Shown here: piece by piece, positions 10,525 to 21,084 of the stretch
How positions within the stretch are numbered: position 1 is the first letter of the stretch
Layout: each line of letters opens with the position of its first letter
Assembly (NCBI GenBank): GCA_013368315.1
Contig: JAACJM010000229.1
Location: forward strand, 1-64,000
Source of the DNA: Tetrapyrgos nigripes
Taxonomy: Eukaryota > Basidiomycota > Agaricomycetes > Agaricales > Campanellaceae
Direction: 5' to 3'
Length of the DNA stretch: 64,000 bases
Program-made: the position numbers and the translations under genes
Notes under the pieces: generated by a model
The model's input: the letters and a program-made list of their open reading frames with translations, nothing else
Told to the model about the DNA's origin: nothing
Database searches by the model: none

Positions 10525-11653
10525 TCAAAGATACTTCTTCATCCATTCTACAGTCGATTTGAAGGACCCCTCTTTACCAGCCTTGACCTGTGCATTACTC
10601 AGGTTGCCTCGGACAGCAAATCCGTGTGTGCAACCCTCGAAGTACTCGTGCCTGTAGCCCGGTGAAAAGTTCCCTTCTCCAAAGAGTTCGTCAGCTTTTA
10701 CTCCAGCAGATGGAGGGAACCATTCATCAAATTCGCAACCGTTGATCAAGAGAGGGGCCTTGGAGGAGGACTTGTATTTCTGGATACATAAAGGTGCGTC
10801 ATTGACATGTACATAAGTATTGCCATTTAACTGGAATTGCGTACCTCAAGGTCAGCGGGAACTTCCAGGAATGTAGGATGTGAGACGGCAGATACTTGGA
10901 TGATGTTGTCAAAGGCGAGGTCGAATACGTAGCGGCCTATACTCGTTGGCCAGAATACCCATGGACATAGATGCACGCTACATACCTCCGAGACAATAAC
11001 CCGTGCCACCGAATCTAGTAACTCCATTTTCTACTAGCGCAGCGATAACCTTGTCTACAGGAGGACGGGTTCGTTCAGGACCGTGCTTGGCCACCCAGTC
11101 AGGTACGCTGAAATTAGACTGATGGGTCGATTTTAGTCCTTTGCTCTGAAGAGCTACATATTAACACGTACTTCTGGTGAAGTCAAAGCGTCGGCTGGTA
11201 TGGGGTCGCCATGCAAATAATCAGGGATGACCGTCTATATCTCATTGGTAAACATGTAACCTCGTCTGTCAACTCGAAAACTTACTTTAAACCCATTTTT
11301 CGCAAAGTCGTCGGCAAGAAGCTTCAAATTTTTGGTTAAACGATGTGTATTTGCGAGTCGAGACACTTACGCGGTTATTGACGAGTTGCGGCCCAAAACC
11401 GTCGGTTAGATAGAGAATTATTTTGTCTTTGGAGTAATCGCCGGTTGGTGTCGCCACATAGCAATTTACAGTTCCAATGGTTTCCCAGTTGCCTGTATAT
11501 GCGCGGTCAGATTAAGATAGGACACATCGCTTTGATGGCATACCAGTGGGGGTACCCTCGTGTGTAACGCCTGAAAGCACGTAAGTGCACTGAAGCGATC
11601 GAGGGAAATAGGATGCAAGACTCACCTGAGATGCAGTCTTTGCAGAGGCTCAT
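10525..11653 (-). CDS. dienelactone hydrolase family protein
   Basis: A multi-exon gene whose spliced product (roughly 240-250 residues) begins MSLCKDCIS-GVTHEGTPTGTW, the usual start of fungal dienelactone hydrolases. It continues with the nucleophile elbow GGTGYCLGGRYV (catalytic Cys, split by an intron starting GTATGT at about 10985). The acid strand is LINGCEFDEWFP and the catalytic His is in CTHGFAVRG, so the full Cys-Asp-His triad is present. The final helix is SFKSTVEWMKKYL before the stop at 10525. Members hydrolyse lactones, enol lactones and related esters in the cytosol. Next to oxygenases, including a BVMO that would make lactones, ring opening is an attractive role, but this is inference. 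It shares its 5' region with the divergent exporter gene. Confidence 0.85.
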
Positions 11654-11932
11654 GGTGGAGATAAAGCAAGAAGAGAATACTCCCTCGATCCTAGATATAG
11701 GTGTAGAGTGTTCGGAAAAATAATTTCGCGTTTGACCCCTATTGATCGGTGAAACTTCTGACAAATTCAAATGATGCAACTACGCCATTTAATTTTCTCA
11801 CGGGCGCTATGACTTCGTCTATAACATCCAGCATGATGCTTCTTGTCCAAAACACTGACCATCACGACTTCACAGGATATACCCCTCTAGATATACCTGC
11901 ATCGAAAAGATACGACCTCATAACTGCACGAG
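11654..11932. promoter_or_regulatory. bidirectional promoter, hydrolase / MFS exporter
   Basis: A 279-bp gap between the divergent start codons of the dienelactone-hydrolase-like gene (-) and the MFS gene (+). Such head-to-head spacing is common for co-regulated genes in fungal clusters. No specific operator could be recognised. Confidence 0.5.
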
Positions 11933-14056
11933 ATGTCTGACCCCAAGCCTTCTAAAGTCCAAGAACCGCCAGGTTCACCGGAACAATCCTCTACAAGTGC
12001 ATCGGCTGAAGAGGAACCGCCCTATAGCGTATACAACAAGAGGGAGAAATGGTTCCTCGTTCTGCTCATTGCAGCTTCAGGACTGTTCAGGTACGTTTCG
12101 AGATCAAAATCTATGTTGATATTTCCAATTCATTCCAATTAATTTCCTTTTTCTTTGAAGTCCTCTGACCGCCAACGTTTACTTTCCTGCTATACCGACA
12201 ATTGCAAATGCGTTCCACAAATCGACAGAGCTCATCAACCTGACAGTGAGTCGCGATATCTGACTCCTGGGAATTTAGCCTTGTTGCTGATAGTGACACG
12301 ACTCTTAGGTTACGATGTACATGGTCTTTCAAGGCATATGTGCGCACTGTAAATTTTCATGTGGACAGTTGACTTATGATGGCATTGCAGCTCCAATGTT
12401 CTTTGGTGCCCTTGCGGATTACGTCGGTCGTCGTCTCATTTACGCTGCTTGTCTGGCTATCTTGTCCGTTTCTTGCGTGGGTTTAGCTTTGACGCCAACA
12501 AACGCTTACTGGCTTTTGATGGTCCTGAGATGCCTACAAGCGGCGGGAAGTACAAGTACTATTGCTTTGGGTAAGTGCTGTTATCTTCATATCTCAGCGC
12601 ACTAAACACGTTTTTAGGTGCTGGTGTTATCGGAGACATTGCAGAACCTTACGAGCGCGGTGGTTTTATGGGCGCGTATCAAACAGGGCCTTTGGTGAGT
12701 TAGTCCGTGCATGTACCTTGAATTGTACTGACGATAAAACGTCAGATTGGACCGGCTATTGGGCCGATCATTGGTGGCGCTTTGGCTGGAAGCCTTGGAT
12801 GGAGGTAGGTGGTGAAAGCAAATTCGTCTTCAGATTATCGATCGCTAAATCTCTGTCTGCGCTGTTAGGTCAATTTTCTGGTTCCTCGTCATAGCCGCGG
12901 GTATTGCATGCATATTCGTCCTTTTGTGAGCGCGGGAAGCACTTGAGACTAGTCCCTGCTTGACTTTATGATCATAGGTTCCTTCCAGAGACACTTCGTT
13001 CCATCGTAGGAGATGGAAGCATTAAGCCCTCTCCTTTCTTACGTCCAGTCATCCCCATTGTGGCCGGATATAAGAAGACGAATGAGGATGGTACAAGGCA
13101 GTTAGAAAACACCAAGACAGCACGAAAACGTTTTCGAAATCCCTTGACTCTGCTTCTCTACCCTGATATTCCGTTATTGCTCTTCTTCAACGGAACTGTC
13201 TCTGCTGTCTACTACGCGGTTACTGCAACGATCAGTTCCCTATTCGTGTGCGTTCGAGTGTCTTCTTCCGAAGTTTGGTGCTCATGTGGTCTATTTCTAG
13301 TGAAGTTTATCCTTTCTTGACTGAAACTGAAGTAGGACTGTGTTTCCTGTGTATCGGCGGTGGTATGACCATTGGTAGTTTGATTAGTGGGACGATACTG
13401 GATCGAGAATGGCGTAGTGTCAGTAAAGAGTACCGAGAGAAAAAGATGAGGGAAAAGGGAGGAGAAGCAGCGGTTGCAGAAATCGACATCAAGAAGGCTC
13501 GTGATGACCCTGATTTTCCCATAGAATATGTGAGCCTTGGTCTTCGACGTAAGTATTGTTTGACAGAGTTGACCCGTTGGCCCCCACAGGCTCGTCTGCG
13601 TGTGATCCCATACATCATGATTTTCTATGTTGGCGCCGTGATAGGCTATGGTTGGTGTATGCAAGCAGCCACGCATATCTCAGCACCGTTGATCATGCAG
13701 TTCATTAGTGAGTCTTCTCTTAGAGTTTCAGGCAACTGAGATCCCTGACCCAGATTCTAGTCGGTATCACATCTATCCTAGTCCTCAATGCTGCCCAAAC
13801 CGTCACAGTTGATCTCGCGCCAACACAGAGCTCATCAGTATCAGCATGTAACAACCTCTTCCGTGGTGGCCTTGGTGCTGTTCTTACGTCTGTAATCGAT
13901 CTGGTGCTGAAGGCTTTGAACCCTGGGTGGACGTATGTTCTGTTTGGATTGGTGTGCGCGGTGTTGACTCCTTTAGTGTGGGTTGTCATAAAGATAGGGC
14001 CTGGGTGTAGACAGAAGAGGAGAGAAAAGGAGCAAAGGGAGAACCAAAAAGCATGA
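11933..14056 (+). CDS. MFS drug:H+ antiporter-like exporter (DHA1 type)
   Basis: A plasma-membrane transporter with a hydrophilic N-terminal tail of about 35 residues (MSDPKPSKVQEPPGSP...) and about 12 hydrophobic segments. The cytoplasmic loop 2-3 signature is GALADYVGRR. RCLQAAGSTSTIAL and GAGVIGDIAEPYERGGFMGAYQTGPLIGPAIGPIIGG form the antiporter motif region, and a long charged central loop (residues near 270-300) precedes the second half. At least seven short introns are needed. The protein ends in a basic tail (GCRQKRREKEQRENQKA) before TGA at 14054-14056. Relatives include the yeast Tpo/Qdr exporters. In this setting it probably exports the cluster product or gives self-protection; the substrate cannot be read from sequence. 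Confidence 0.9.
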
Positions 14057-14413
14057 GTGCTTCCTCAGCGATGGGATTAGAGTTGAAGGTGTTGAAGTGG
14101 TATCTTAAGAAAAGGACTTGAAGTGTCGCATTCTTTTATTATTTTTGCTTTCTTGATTTTGGAACTTACCTAGAATATACAACGCTAATGCCTTCCGCAG
14201 TCCTTTATTACTTTCTGCCTGACGGATGGGGATTTTCACACCGGAAGGTTATTCGAAGTCTACGTCTACTGTGTATATAATAAACCTCAACTGCCTTCGG
14301 ATGGCTTCCGGCGTCCGGAAGCTACCCACAGACTGTTCCCAGTGCTATAAAATCGACAAGAAAAACCTAGAAGTACAATATCGAAAGGCCACGAGTCTGC
14401 GACTGACATTAGA
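14057..14413. promoter_or_regulatory. 3' flank of the exporter and relic promoter of reductase copy A
   Basis: No gene is seen. A TATA-like CTATAAAA near 14345 lies about 70 bp before the ATG of the reductase fragment and resembles the promoters of the other copies. Confidence 0.35.
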
Positions 14414-14480
14414 ATGTCTCAGCAAAATGCTCTTCTTCTCGAAGGCAAAAACGGCCGCTTTGTGGTTTCTACCATTCACG
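14414..14480 (+). pseudogene. 5' fragment of a TOXD-like reductase (copy A)
   Basis: The ATG at 14414 opens a frame reading MSQQNALLLEGKNGRFVVSTIH. This matches the first ~22 residues of the copies at 22059, 23190 and 25046, after which the similarity stops. The remainder of such a gene, starting at the very next conserved block, appears 5.3 kb downstream at 19754. The two pieces are probably one gene split by insertion. Confidence 0.7.
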
Positions 14481-15113
14481 TTTCCATCATCTTGGAACGT
14501 CATCCAAAGTAAAACTGCAGCATCCAGCTCAGTTCTTCCTCTATCCAACCCAATCTTCGTATATGAAATCCTCTGGTGCACTCCTATCGAGCTATCGATT
14601 TTGGTGGACACCAACGTGGTATTTGCTCGCCGACGTCGCTGACAACAACGAGCTCACTACTCTCCTTTTCCGCGCGCACAGTACTTTTCCCCACGCACAA
14701 TGGCCCTCCAACCTGTCCGCTATTCCACCGCTGCGAGACCATTCTGACTCACTTACGAGCAGCAGACGTCACGCAAGCCTGTGCAGAATAAGCCTGACTT
14801 GTGCTTGGTAGTAGCCTCATCGTGTACATACACTTCAATAAATCTGCAGTACTCCATTACCACCGCTGGACATTTTCCCACGCAACTGCCTTAAGCTTTG
14901 CTGATGACGGCGCTTTTGGTGCTTCGTCTGCCATCAGTGTGTGCGGAAAGTCTATGACCATTATCCTACTTAAGTGGAGCATGTTCAGATGAGCCTAGAA
15001 CTTTACAAATGTGGTCGTAAAAATTCTTGGAAACTTCAGGCATGTTACACCAATGGCTTACCGACATGCTAAACTGGCCCTATGCTACCTGGTTATGCTC
15101 TACAGTGATGAAT
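14481..15113. other. non-coding stretch, nothing recognised
   Basis: About 630 bp between the reductase fragment and the long-TIR element. It holds only short frames without known motifs and may be additional inserted or scrambled sequence. Confidence 0.4.
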
Positions 15114-16438
15114 CTATATTAGCTTTTCTTAAGATAGTTGCGAATTTTGTCATTGCGACTTAAGACAGCTCAAGTCTGTCTCAAGTCCTGTATTTAGTAT
15201 ATACACTATAAAATGCATTGGACAGTAGCCATCTTAAGATGGCTTGAGGTATGAAAGAAGTGAAGATGGCAGCTGTCTTGAGATGACTTAAGATATGAAA
15301 AGAAGGAATAAGATATGAAAAAAGTGGAGATGGCAGCCATCTTAAGACGGCTTAAGATATGAAAAAAAAGGTAAGATGGTTTGAGGTATGAAAAAAGTGA
15401 AGATGGTAGCCGTCTTAAGACGGCTTAAGAAATGAAAAAGGGTAAGATGGCTTGGGGTATGAAAAACGTAAAACTTGCAATTCCATAGTCCACCAGATTC
15501 CAGTCTTTTTTTCCTGGCCCTCCGTTTTCTGGCGTTGACTGCAAATTCATTGTGCGCTGGATCCTCGATATTGCCAGCAACAAGACACAATGCTTCGCTG
15601 GAAAAATGAATGTATTACTAACCTTGACAAGAAAACATTCACAGAGTAAGGTCACTCACAAGAATGCCGCATTTAGGGAAATGAGATTGCAGAACAGAGA
15701 AAGACATTCTACAGCGGATTTGCCACTGAGTGTCGCAAGATCCTAATGAAAGCCTAATCATCAACCATCAAAATAAGAAAGACAGTCAATGAGTACATAC
15801 ACTGATGAGTTCAAGGGTAGGTTCATGTATCTCAGGCTGGAACTGAGCAAAATTGGTGGGCTGTAACGAGGAGCATGTTTGAGAGTGGCCATACTGGCAT
15901 AAAAGCATTATAAAAGGCGCGTATATCCAGCAAAACATAAACGTCTTACGTGTGATAGTTTCATTCCTGATATATGCATGTCAGAACGTCATCCAGGGCG
16001 AGGAGAAAGGGAATGGCATACATGAGGCTTTTGTAGTAATTGCTCTTGTCAAACTTGTAGATAGGCTGTTGAAAATGACCATGTTGTGGTAACACAGGCG
16101 ATGGGGCCATACTTTTTGAATAGCGAGTGGAAAGCAAGTGGATGACTTTGCATTGTTTCAAGAGCCAAGTATCGGAAATGGCAGCATACCAGGGATCGGG
16201 AATAACACTGAGAGGAGGTTGTATAGGGATCACAAGATGGCATAGGTGAGAAGGGCAAGGATGAAGACGGTGGCAATGTTGATACAAGCGAAGGTGACTT
16301 GTTGAAGGTGGTGGTTGCGTTTAAGAGTCACTATGACTGTGACCTGACGCGTCAATTGACAATTGACGCGTGAGGTCAACATGAGGTCATGTTTGGTCTC
16401 ATGATCACGCGCATTTGTTTTAATTGTTAGGGCCCAGA

Positions 16439-16637
16439 CACAGCGCGGCGCGGAGCATATTTGCCAGCTATTTTTGTGCACTCTTAAATGACGGATCTTT
16501 GCTCGGCCCCGGGCATACTCCATATGAAATATCGGCCTCAAATTGGTGCCATATGGAGTATGCCCAGTGCCAAGCAAAATCCGTCATTTAACAGCGCACA
16601 AAAAATAGCAGGCAAATATGCTCCGTACCCCGCTGTG
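16439..16637. repeat. 199-bp fold-back (MITE-like) element, copy 1
   Basis: A near-perfect inverted repeat: the arm from CACAGCG...GGAGCATATTTGCC to CATACTCCATATG is mirrored by CATATGGAGTATGCC to GGCAAATATGCTCC...CGCTGTG, around a short centre containing TCGGCCTCAAATTGGTGC. Arms are about 80 bp. A second, diverged member with the same centre lies near 62202-62386. The element is nested in the core of the long-TIR transposon. Confidence 0.75.
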
Positions 16638-16851
16638 AGACTCGGATACAAGCTTGTCCACTACCACCACTATTGTCCACTGTGTCAGCGAGAACAATAA
16701 CGACTGTAACAAGAACAACACTGAGTACACGCTCAGCATTCCGACCATTCAGTCTCTATCATACCTTACGCTTCCATTTCTATGACATTTTTTCCAACCT
16801 CTCTCCATCTATAAAAGCACCCTTACCGTCTCTCCTCTCTTCACAGCAGCA

Positions 16852-17224
16852 ATGCTGGTACAAGCATTAACACTGATGCCCTTGCTCCTGGCAGTAGTGC
16901 TGGCTCTCATGGGAGTAGAGGTTGATGGTGGAAGACTTGCTGTGTGGCCAAGGTATGTTATCTTTATTACCTTCTCTTCCTTCGTTGGTCTTTCCTTTGG
17001 TTTTTTTCTTTACTCCTGCTCATCCCAACTGTGTATCATGTGCATATATTCACTGCCTTCCTATTTTTACTTCTTCTCTTTCCACTGTTCTCTCATCATC
17101 CTCCACCCGTCTTAATGTTCCAAATTTCATGTCATTTATTCCTTCTGCTCTTTTCCACTGATAATCTGACTAACTACTCTGCCATTTCTTTCCTTCTTCT
17201 TCATAGGGCCATTGAGGTAGAGTA
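16852..17224 (+). CDS. putative short secreted peptide gene in the transposon core
   Basis: ATG at 16852 opens a 34-residue exon that is almost entirely a hydrophobic leader (MLVQALTLMPLLLAVVLALM followed by GVEVDGGRLAVWP). A consistent intron (AAG|GTATGT...TTCATAG|GG, about 16953-17205) joins it to a second exon encoding AIEVE and a TAA stop. A TATA box (TATAAAAG, 16810-16817) lies about 40 bp upstream, good spacing for a fungal gene. I do not recognise the peptide. It may be an accident of leader-like sequence inside the mobile element, so confidence is low. Confidence 0.25.
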
Positions 17225-17490
17225 AGAACTACCCCTGGAAGTTTATACGGTGTAGGACGGCAGGCTGTGAGTGGTTTGCAACATTCTTTGCTGAAGTCAG
17301 ACTTGAGTGTGGTGGATTGAATTCTAATCGACTTGTACTTGTAAGTTGACTTGTTTTATATCTTAAGCCATTTTAAGATGGCTTACCTTGTTCACTTTGC
17401 TCATATCAAAGTCGTCTCACCTTTTTCAGATCTTAAGCTGTCTTAAGTCATCTTACTCTTTCACATCTTAATCCCTCTTCCCTTTTCATA

Positions 17491-19116
17491 CAGTGGGCAA
17501 AAAAATTGTCTGCATGTTTCATACTTTTGCAGAGATTGTCAATTATAGAGCTACTGAATAGAGATGAGACAAAATGGTCAATGATGGCCTGAAAGCCCTT
17601 GATAAGTGCTATGATAATCTCCTTGTTTTGTGTTATTTGGTCAAATACCCATGGAGATATACTCAATTTAAAATGGTAAGTCATTTGGACAATTTTTTGA
17701 CATATGCCTTAAAATACAGAAAGTGCTTGCTCAGTACTTGGTATGCCCTCCTTTAGCCTTCAAAACAGCTTTGATCCTTCTAGGCATACTCCTGATCAAT
17801 TTCTGACAATCCTCTTCTGTGATTTCCACCCACTTTTCTGCTGCTCTATCCCATATTTCCCAAACTCCAGATGGGGCTGTATCATACTCATTGAGTTTGC
17901 GTTTGAGGGTTGTCCAGAGGTGTTCAATGGGGTTTAGGTCAGGAGACTGAGCAGGCCAGCTCATGCAATGGATTTTGTTCTCCTCAAACCATTTGGTGGC
18001 TAGTTTTGACTTGTGTTTTGGATCGTTATCCTGCTGAAAAATGGCCATCTCCGGATCAACACCCAAATGATCCATGCTCTCCAGAAGATTGTTCTCCAAA
18101 ATGTCCACATACTGCTCTGCATCCATCCTTCCCTCAACCTCTGCCATGTTTCCAGGTCCATCCATCCCATACACCCCCACACCATGATATTTCCTCCTCC
18201 AAATTTGACTGTTTCCACCACATCTCTCTCTCCCATGGATTCACCTGTCCTACCCCACACAAACTGCTGCCGATCTGACCCAAACCGATTGATTTTAGTC
18301 TCATCTGACCATATAACCCGTTTCCAGTCATCCACAGTCCAGTCCTTGTACTTCTCTGCAAATTTTAAATGAGCCTTCCTGTGAGCTGCAGTGAGTTTGG
18401 GCTTTTTCTGTGGTTTCTTGGTGTCTACACCATGTTTGTGAAGGGAATTTCGCATGGTTTGGGTGGAGATAGCTTGGTCAAGAAGGGGATTGATGTTTCT
18501 GGCCACCTCTGCAGCGTTCCTGGCTTTCCCAGTGTTGATTTGTTTGATAGCAGCCCATTCATCAGTGGTAGAGAGCTTCTTAGGGTGCCCTGTCTTATGG
18601 TTCTCCTTGTCAGGATACATCTCTTTGGCCAGAGAGGCAACCGTTGACTTGGATACTCCAGTTTGAGCAGAGATTTCCCTGGATGAAGCGCCAGTTTGGA
18701 GATGAGAGAGGACATTGTCTTTCTGAGTGGAGGTGATGGGTCTCATGATTTTATGGGGGCAATAGATGATCTGGATGTCCTTATATATGGTCTAGCTGAC
18801 AGCTATGACATCATTATGATGTATACATTGCATCACTGTACAGCTCCACTTATGATGTCATCTATGAGGCATCACATTGTGCCAATAGTATTGATAAAGT
18901 AGCAACTCAAAAAATTGTCCAAATGACTTACCATTTTAAATTGGGTATATCTCCATGGGTATTTGACCAAATAACACAAAACAAGAAGATTATCATAGCA
19001 CTTATCAAGGGCTTTCAGGCCATCACTGACTATTTTGTCTCATCTCTATTCAGTAGCTCTATAATTGACAATCTTTGCAAAAGTATGAAACATGCGGACA
19101 ATTTTTTTGCCCACTG
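17491..19116 (-). mobile_element. Tc1/mariner transposon with ~210-bp TIRs
   Basis: A 1626-bp element flanked by TA dinucleotides at 17489-17490 and 19117-19118, the target duplication of the Tc1/mariner superfamily. Its ends read CAGTGGGCAAAAAAATTGTC and the exact inverse. The inverted repeats run about 210 bp with few mismatches, far longer than the 20-30 bp typical of many mariners. It contains one frameshifted DD34E transposase on the minus strand. Confidence 0.92.
17731..18746 (-). pseudogene. Tc1-type DD34E transposase, one frameshift
   Basis: The reading starts MRPITSTQKDNVLSHLQTG with an N-terminal helix-turn-helix (ISAQTGVSKSTVASLAKEM) and a second HTH-like region. The catalytic residues are visible: VIWSDETKINRFG (first Asp), FQQDNDPKHKS (second Asp) and SPDLNPIEHLW (Glu), with 34 residues between the last two. 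The frame is lost near 18170 at a GGATGG run, where one base appears to be missing. The N-terminal frame runs off into 18000 while the C-terminal half continues in another frame to the stop at 17731. The enzyme is therefore inactive unless the shift is a sequencing error. Confidence 0.88.
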
Positions 19117-19472
19117 TATCTTTAGCTGTCTTAAGATACGATCTTTGCTTTTTTCATTCCCTAAGCTGTCCTACTCTTATTCATCTTCCCCTTTCCTACA
19201 TCTTAAGCTGTCTTAAGATAGCCCCTATTGTGACCTTCAACTGTCTTACTGTTTTCATATCTTAAGTTGTCTTAAGATCATCTTCACTGTTTTCATGTCT
19301 GCCGCCATACTACCATTTTCAATATCTTATTTAATGTCTTAAGCTATCTTCAGATGGCTACCATCCAATGTATTTTATAGTGTATATACTAAATACAGGA
19401 CTTGAGACAGACTTGAGCTGTCTTAAGTTGCAATGACAAAATTTGCAGTTATCTTAAGAAAACCTAATATAG

Positions 19473-19753
19473 TTACAGTACAGTGTCAGTGGAGCTCGTA
19501 TGTAGATCAACAGTTTTTTGTATGGTAGTGCCATCAGTAACATTATTGTACTTGCCTGTATCCTCAGCGGTGGTAGAACTTTGGGTGGATTGATGACGGA
19601 CCTATGAACCGCCAGCTCGTCTTGCTCGAGGTCCTATCATCCCAGGAACAATGATGTACTCAGACCTACATCGGGACGCTTCCCAGACCCCCGGTGCATC
19701 AGTTTTTGGTCCCAGCCTGGGTAATAGACTCCTCCTCCTCCTCCCCCTCCTAG
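19473..19753. other. non-coding stretch between transposon and reductase remnant
   Basis: About 280 bp ending in a CTC-rich polypyrimidine tract just before the resumed reductase reading. No feature is recognised. Confidence 0.4.
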
Positions 19754-20992
19754 GCCCACCTCAGCACTAGCCGGAGAGCTCCTCATCAAAGTTCACGCAG
19801 CAGCTTTGAATCCAATCAACTGGTACACGCAGGAAGGCATGTTTATCGACAAATACCCTGCAATCAGTGGTCATGACATTGTGGGTGAAGTGGAGGAAGT
19901 CAGGGATGGAGTAGTAGGATTTAAGAAGGGTGACCGAATGTAAGTGGCAATTCCAAAATGAGACAGCTATTTTCCAGTTATCTAAGATGCTGACCGTACT
20001 TGCAGAATGACTCAGAGAATGGGATGGCCCTTCGCTAATGAGTATGGTGGCTTCAACAATATGCCCACGCTGTTGCAGAACTAGCTGCAAAAGTGAGTAC
20101 TTCAAGTTTGCGCATCAAAAAATGAATAAGTAGCACACACGCTAACAAGCAAGCTATGCAGATACCCCAGAATATCACATATTCTCAAGCAGCGTCCATC
20201 CCGTTGGCTCTGGCGACTGCCGCGATAGGATTGTACGCCGAATCACCAAATGGTGCTGGGTTGAATCCCACTTTCAATACCTCGGTTGATTACTCGGGCC
20301 AAGCTGTTCTCATTATTGGTGGAGCGACTTCTGTGGGACAATTTGGTGTGTGATCATCCAGTATGGTGCCTACGTACACCAGGTTTGACAGCATAACTCT
20401 TCAGCAATCCAGCTTCTTCGAATAGTCAAATTCGGGCACATCATCACCTACACCTCTGGTAAACATCAGGCGTACTTGAAGTCCTTGGGCGCAACCGAGT
20501 TTATAGATCGCAAGGATGTCTCTTTTGTGGATCTTCCTGGTGCTGTTCAAAGGTTAACATCAGCTCCAATCAAGGTGGTCTTCGACGGCGTTGGCAAGCA
20601 TGACTCCACGTTGACTGGGTATGAGATCCTCGCCAGTGGAGGAAACCTGGTCATTCTAGATCCCAAATTAATTTGAGACCATAAGAGACAAAGGCAATGA
20701 CAAGAACACTGTCAAAGTATACGGGAGCATTCACCCTTCAGTGACTCGGGAGTTTGGGAAAGTAATGTACAAGAAGCTGACCAAGTTGCTTGAAAAAGAT
20801 ATTGTTGTAAGTGTCTTCCTTTCATTGGAGGTCGTCGCAGCCTGTTGATGGTCAACTTTCTCTGTCTGGCAGCCCAACAGAGTTGAAATTCTACCTGGTG
20901 GTCTGGGCGGAATCGCACCTGGCTTGGAAAGAATGAAGGCGGGAACAGTTAGCGGAGTGAAGCTTGTTGCGCATCCTCAGGAGACTTTGTAA
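19754..20992 (+). pseudogene. TOXD-like reductase, 5'-truncated and frameshifted (copy B, partner of A)
   Basis: Reading resumes at PTSALAGELLIKVHAAALNPINW, the block that directly follows the point where copy A stops, and runs to VSGVKLVAHPQETL and TAA at 20990-20992. It keeps the medium-chain dehydrogenase/enoyl-reductase features: ISGHDIVGEV, the nucleotide-binding loop VLIIGGATSVGQFG, and [16 protein letters not shown]. It carries at least two frameshifts, near 20056 (NEYGGFN to YAHAVAELAAK) and near 20665-20690 (after DPKL). It has no start codon of its own, so it is a dead copy. Confidence 0.8.
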
Positions 20993-21084
20993 CAAATCAA
21001 GCTGGTGAAGTATGTCTCTCAAAAGGAGGTTGTACATAGTCTTGTAGCCAAGGACTTCCAAATTTGGCAACGTCACTGATATAT

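Larger units (their letters stand above)
15114..19472. mobile_element. 4.4-kb long-TIR transposon with nested mariner
   Basis: The sequence from 15114 (CTATATTAGC) inward is the inverted complement of the sequence ending at 19472 (...CCTAATATAG). The first ~120 bp of the arms match closely, including GACTTAAGACAGCTCAAG and the block GTATATACACTATAAAAT. Beyond this, both arms (left to about 15480, right about 17345-19472) are built of repeated TCTTAAGA-GGCTTAAGATATGAAAA units. The Tc1/mariner at 17491-19116 lies inside the right arm, so the original element was about 2.7 kb. The core (15480-17345) shows no transposase, so this copy is non-autonomous; TIRs of several hundred bp recall Mutator-like elements. 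Target-site duplication was not resolved. It sits between two halves of a reductase gene. Confidence 0.72.

Noticed and set aside
15121..15470. CRISPR-like array from repeated CTTAAG units
   Set aside because: The units are irregular, partly palindromic, and mirrored in the opposite arm of the transposon. The organism is a eukaryote.
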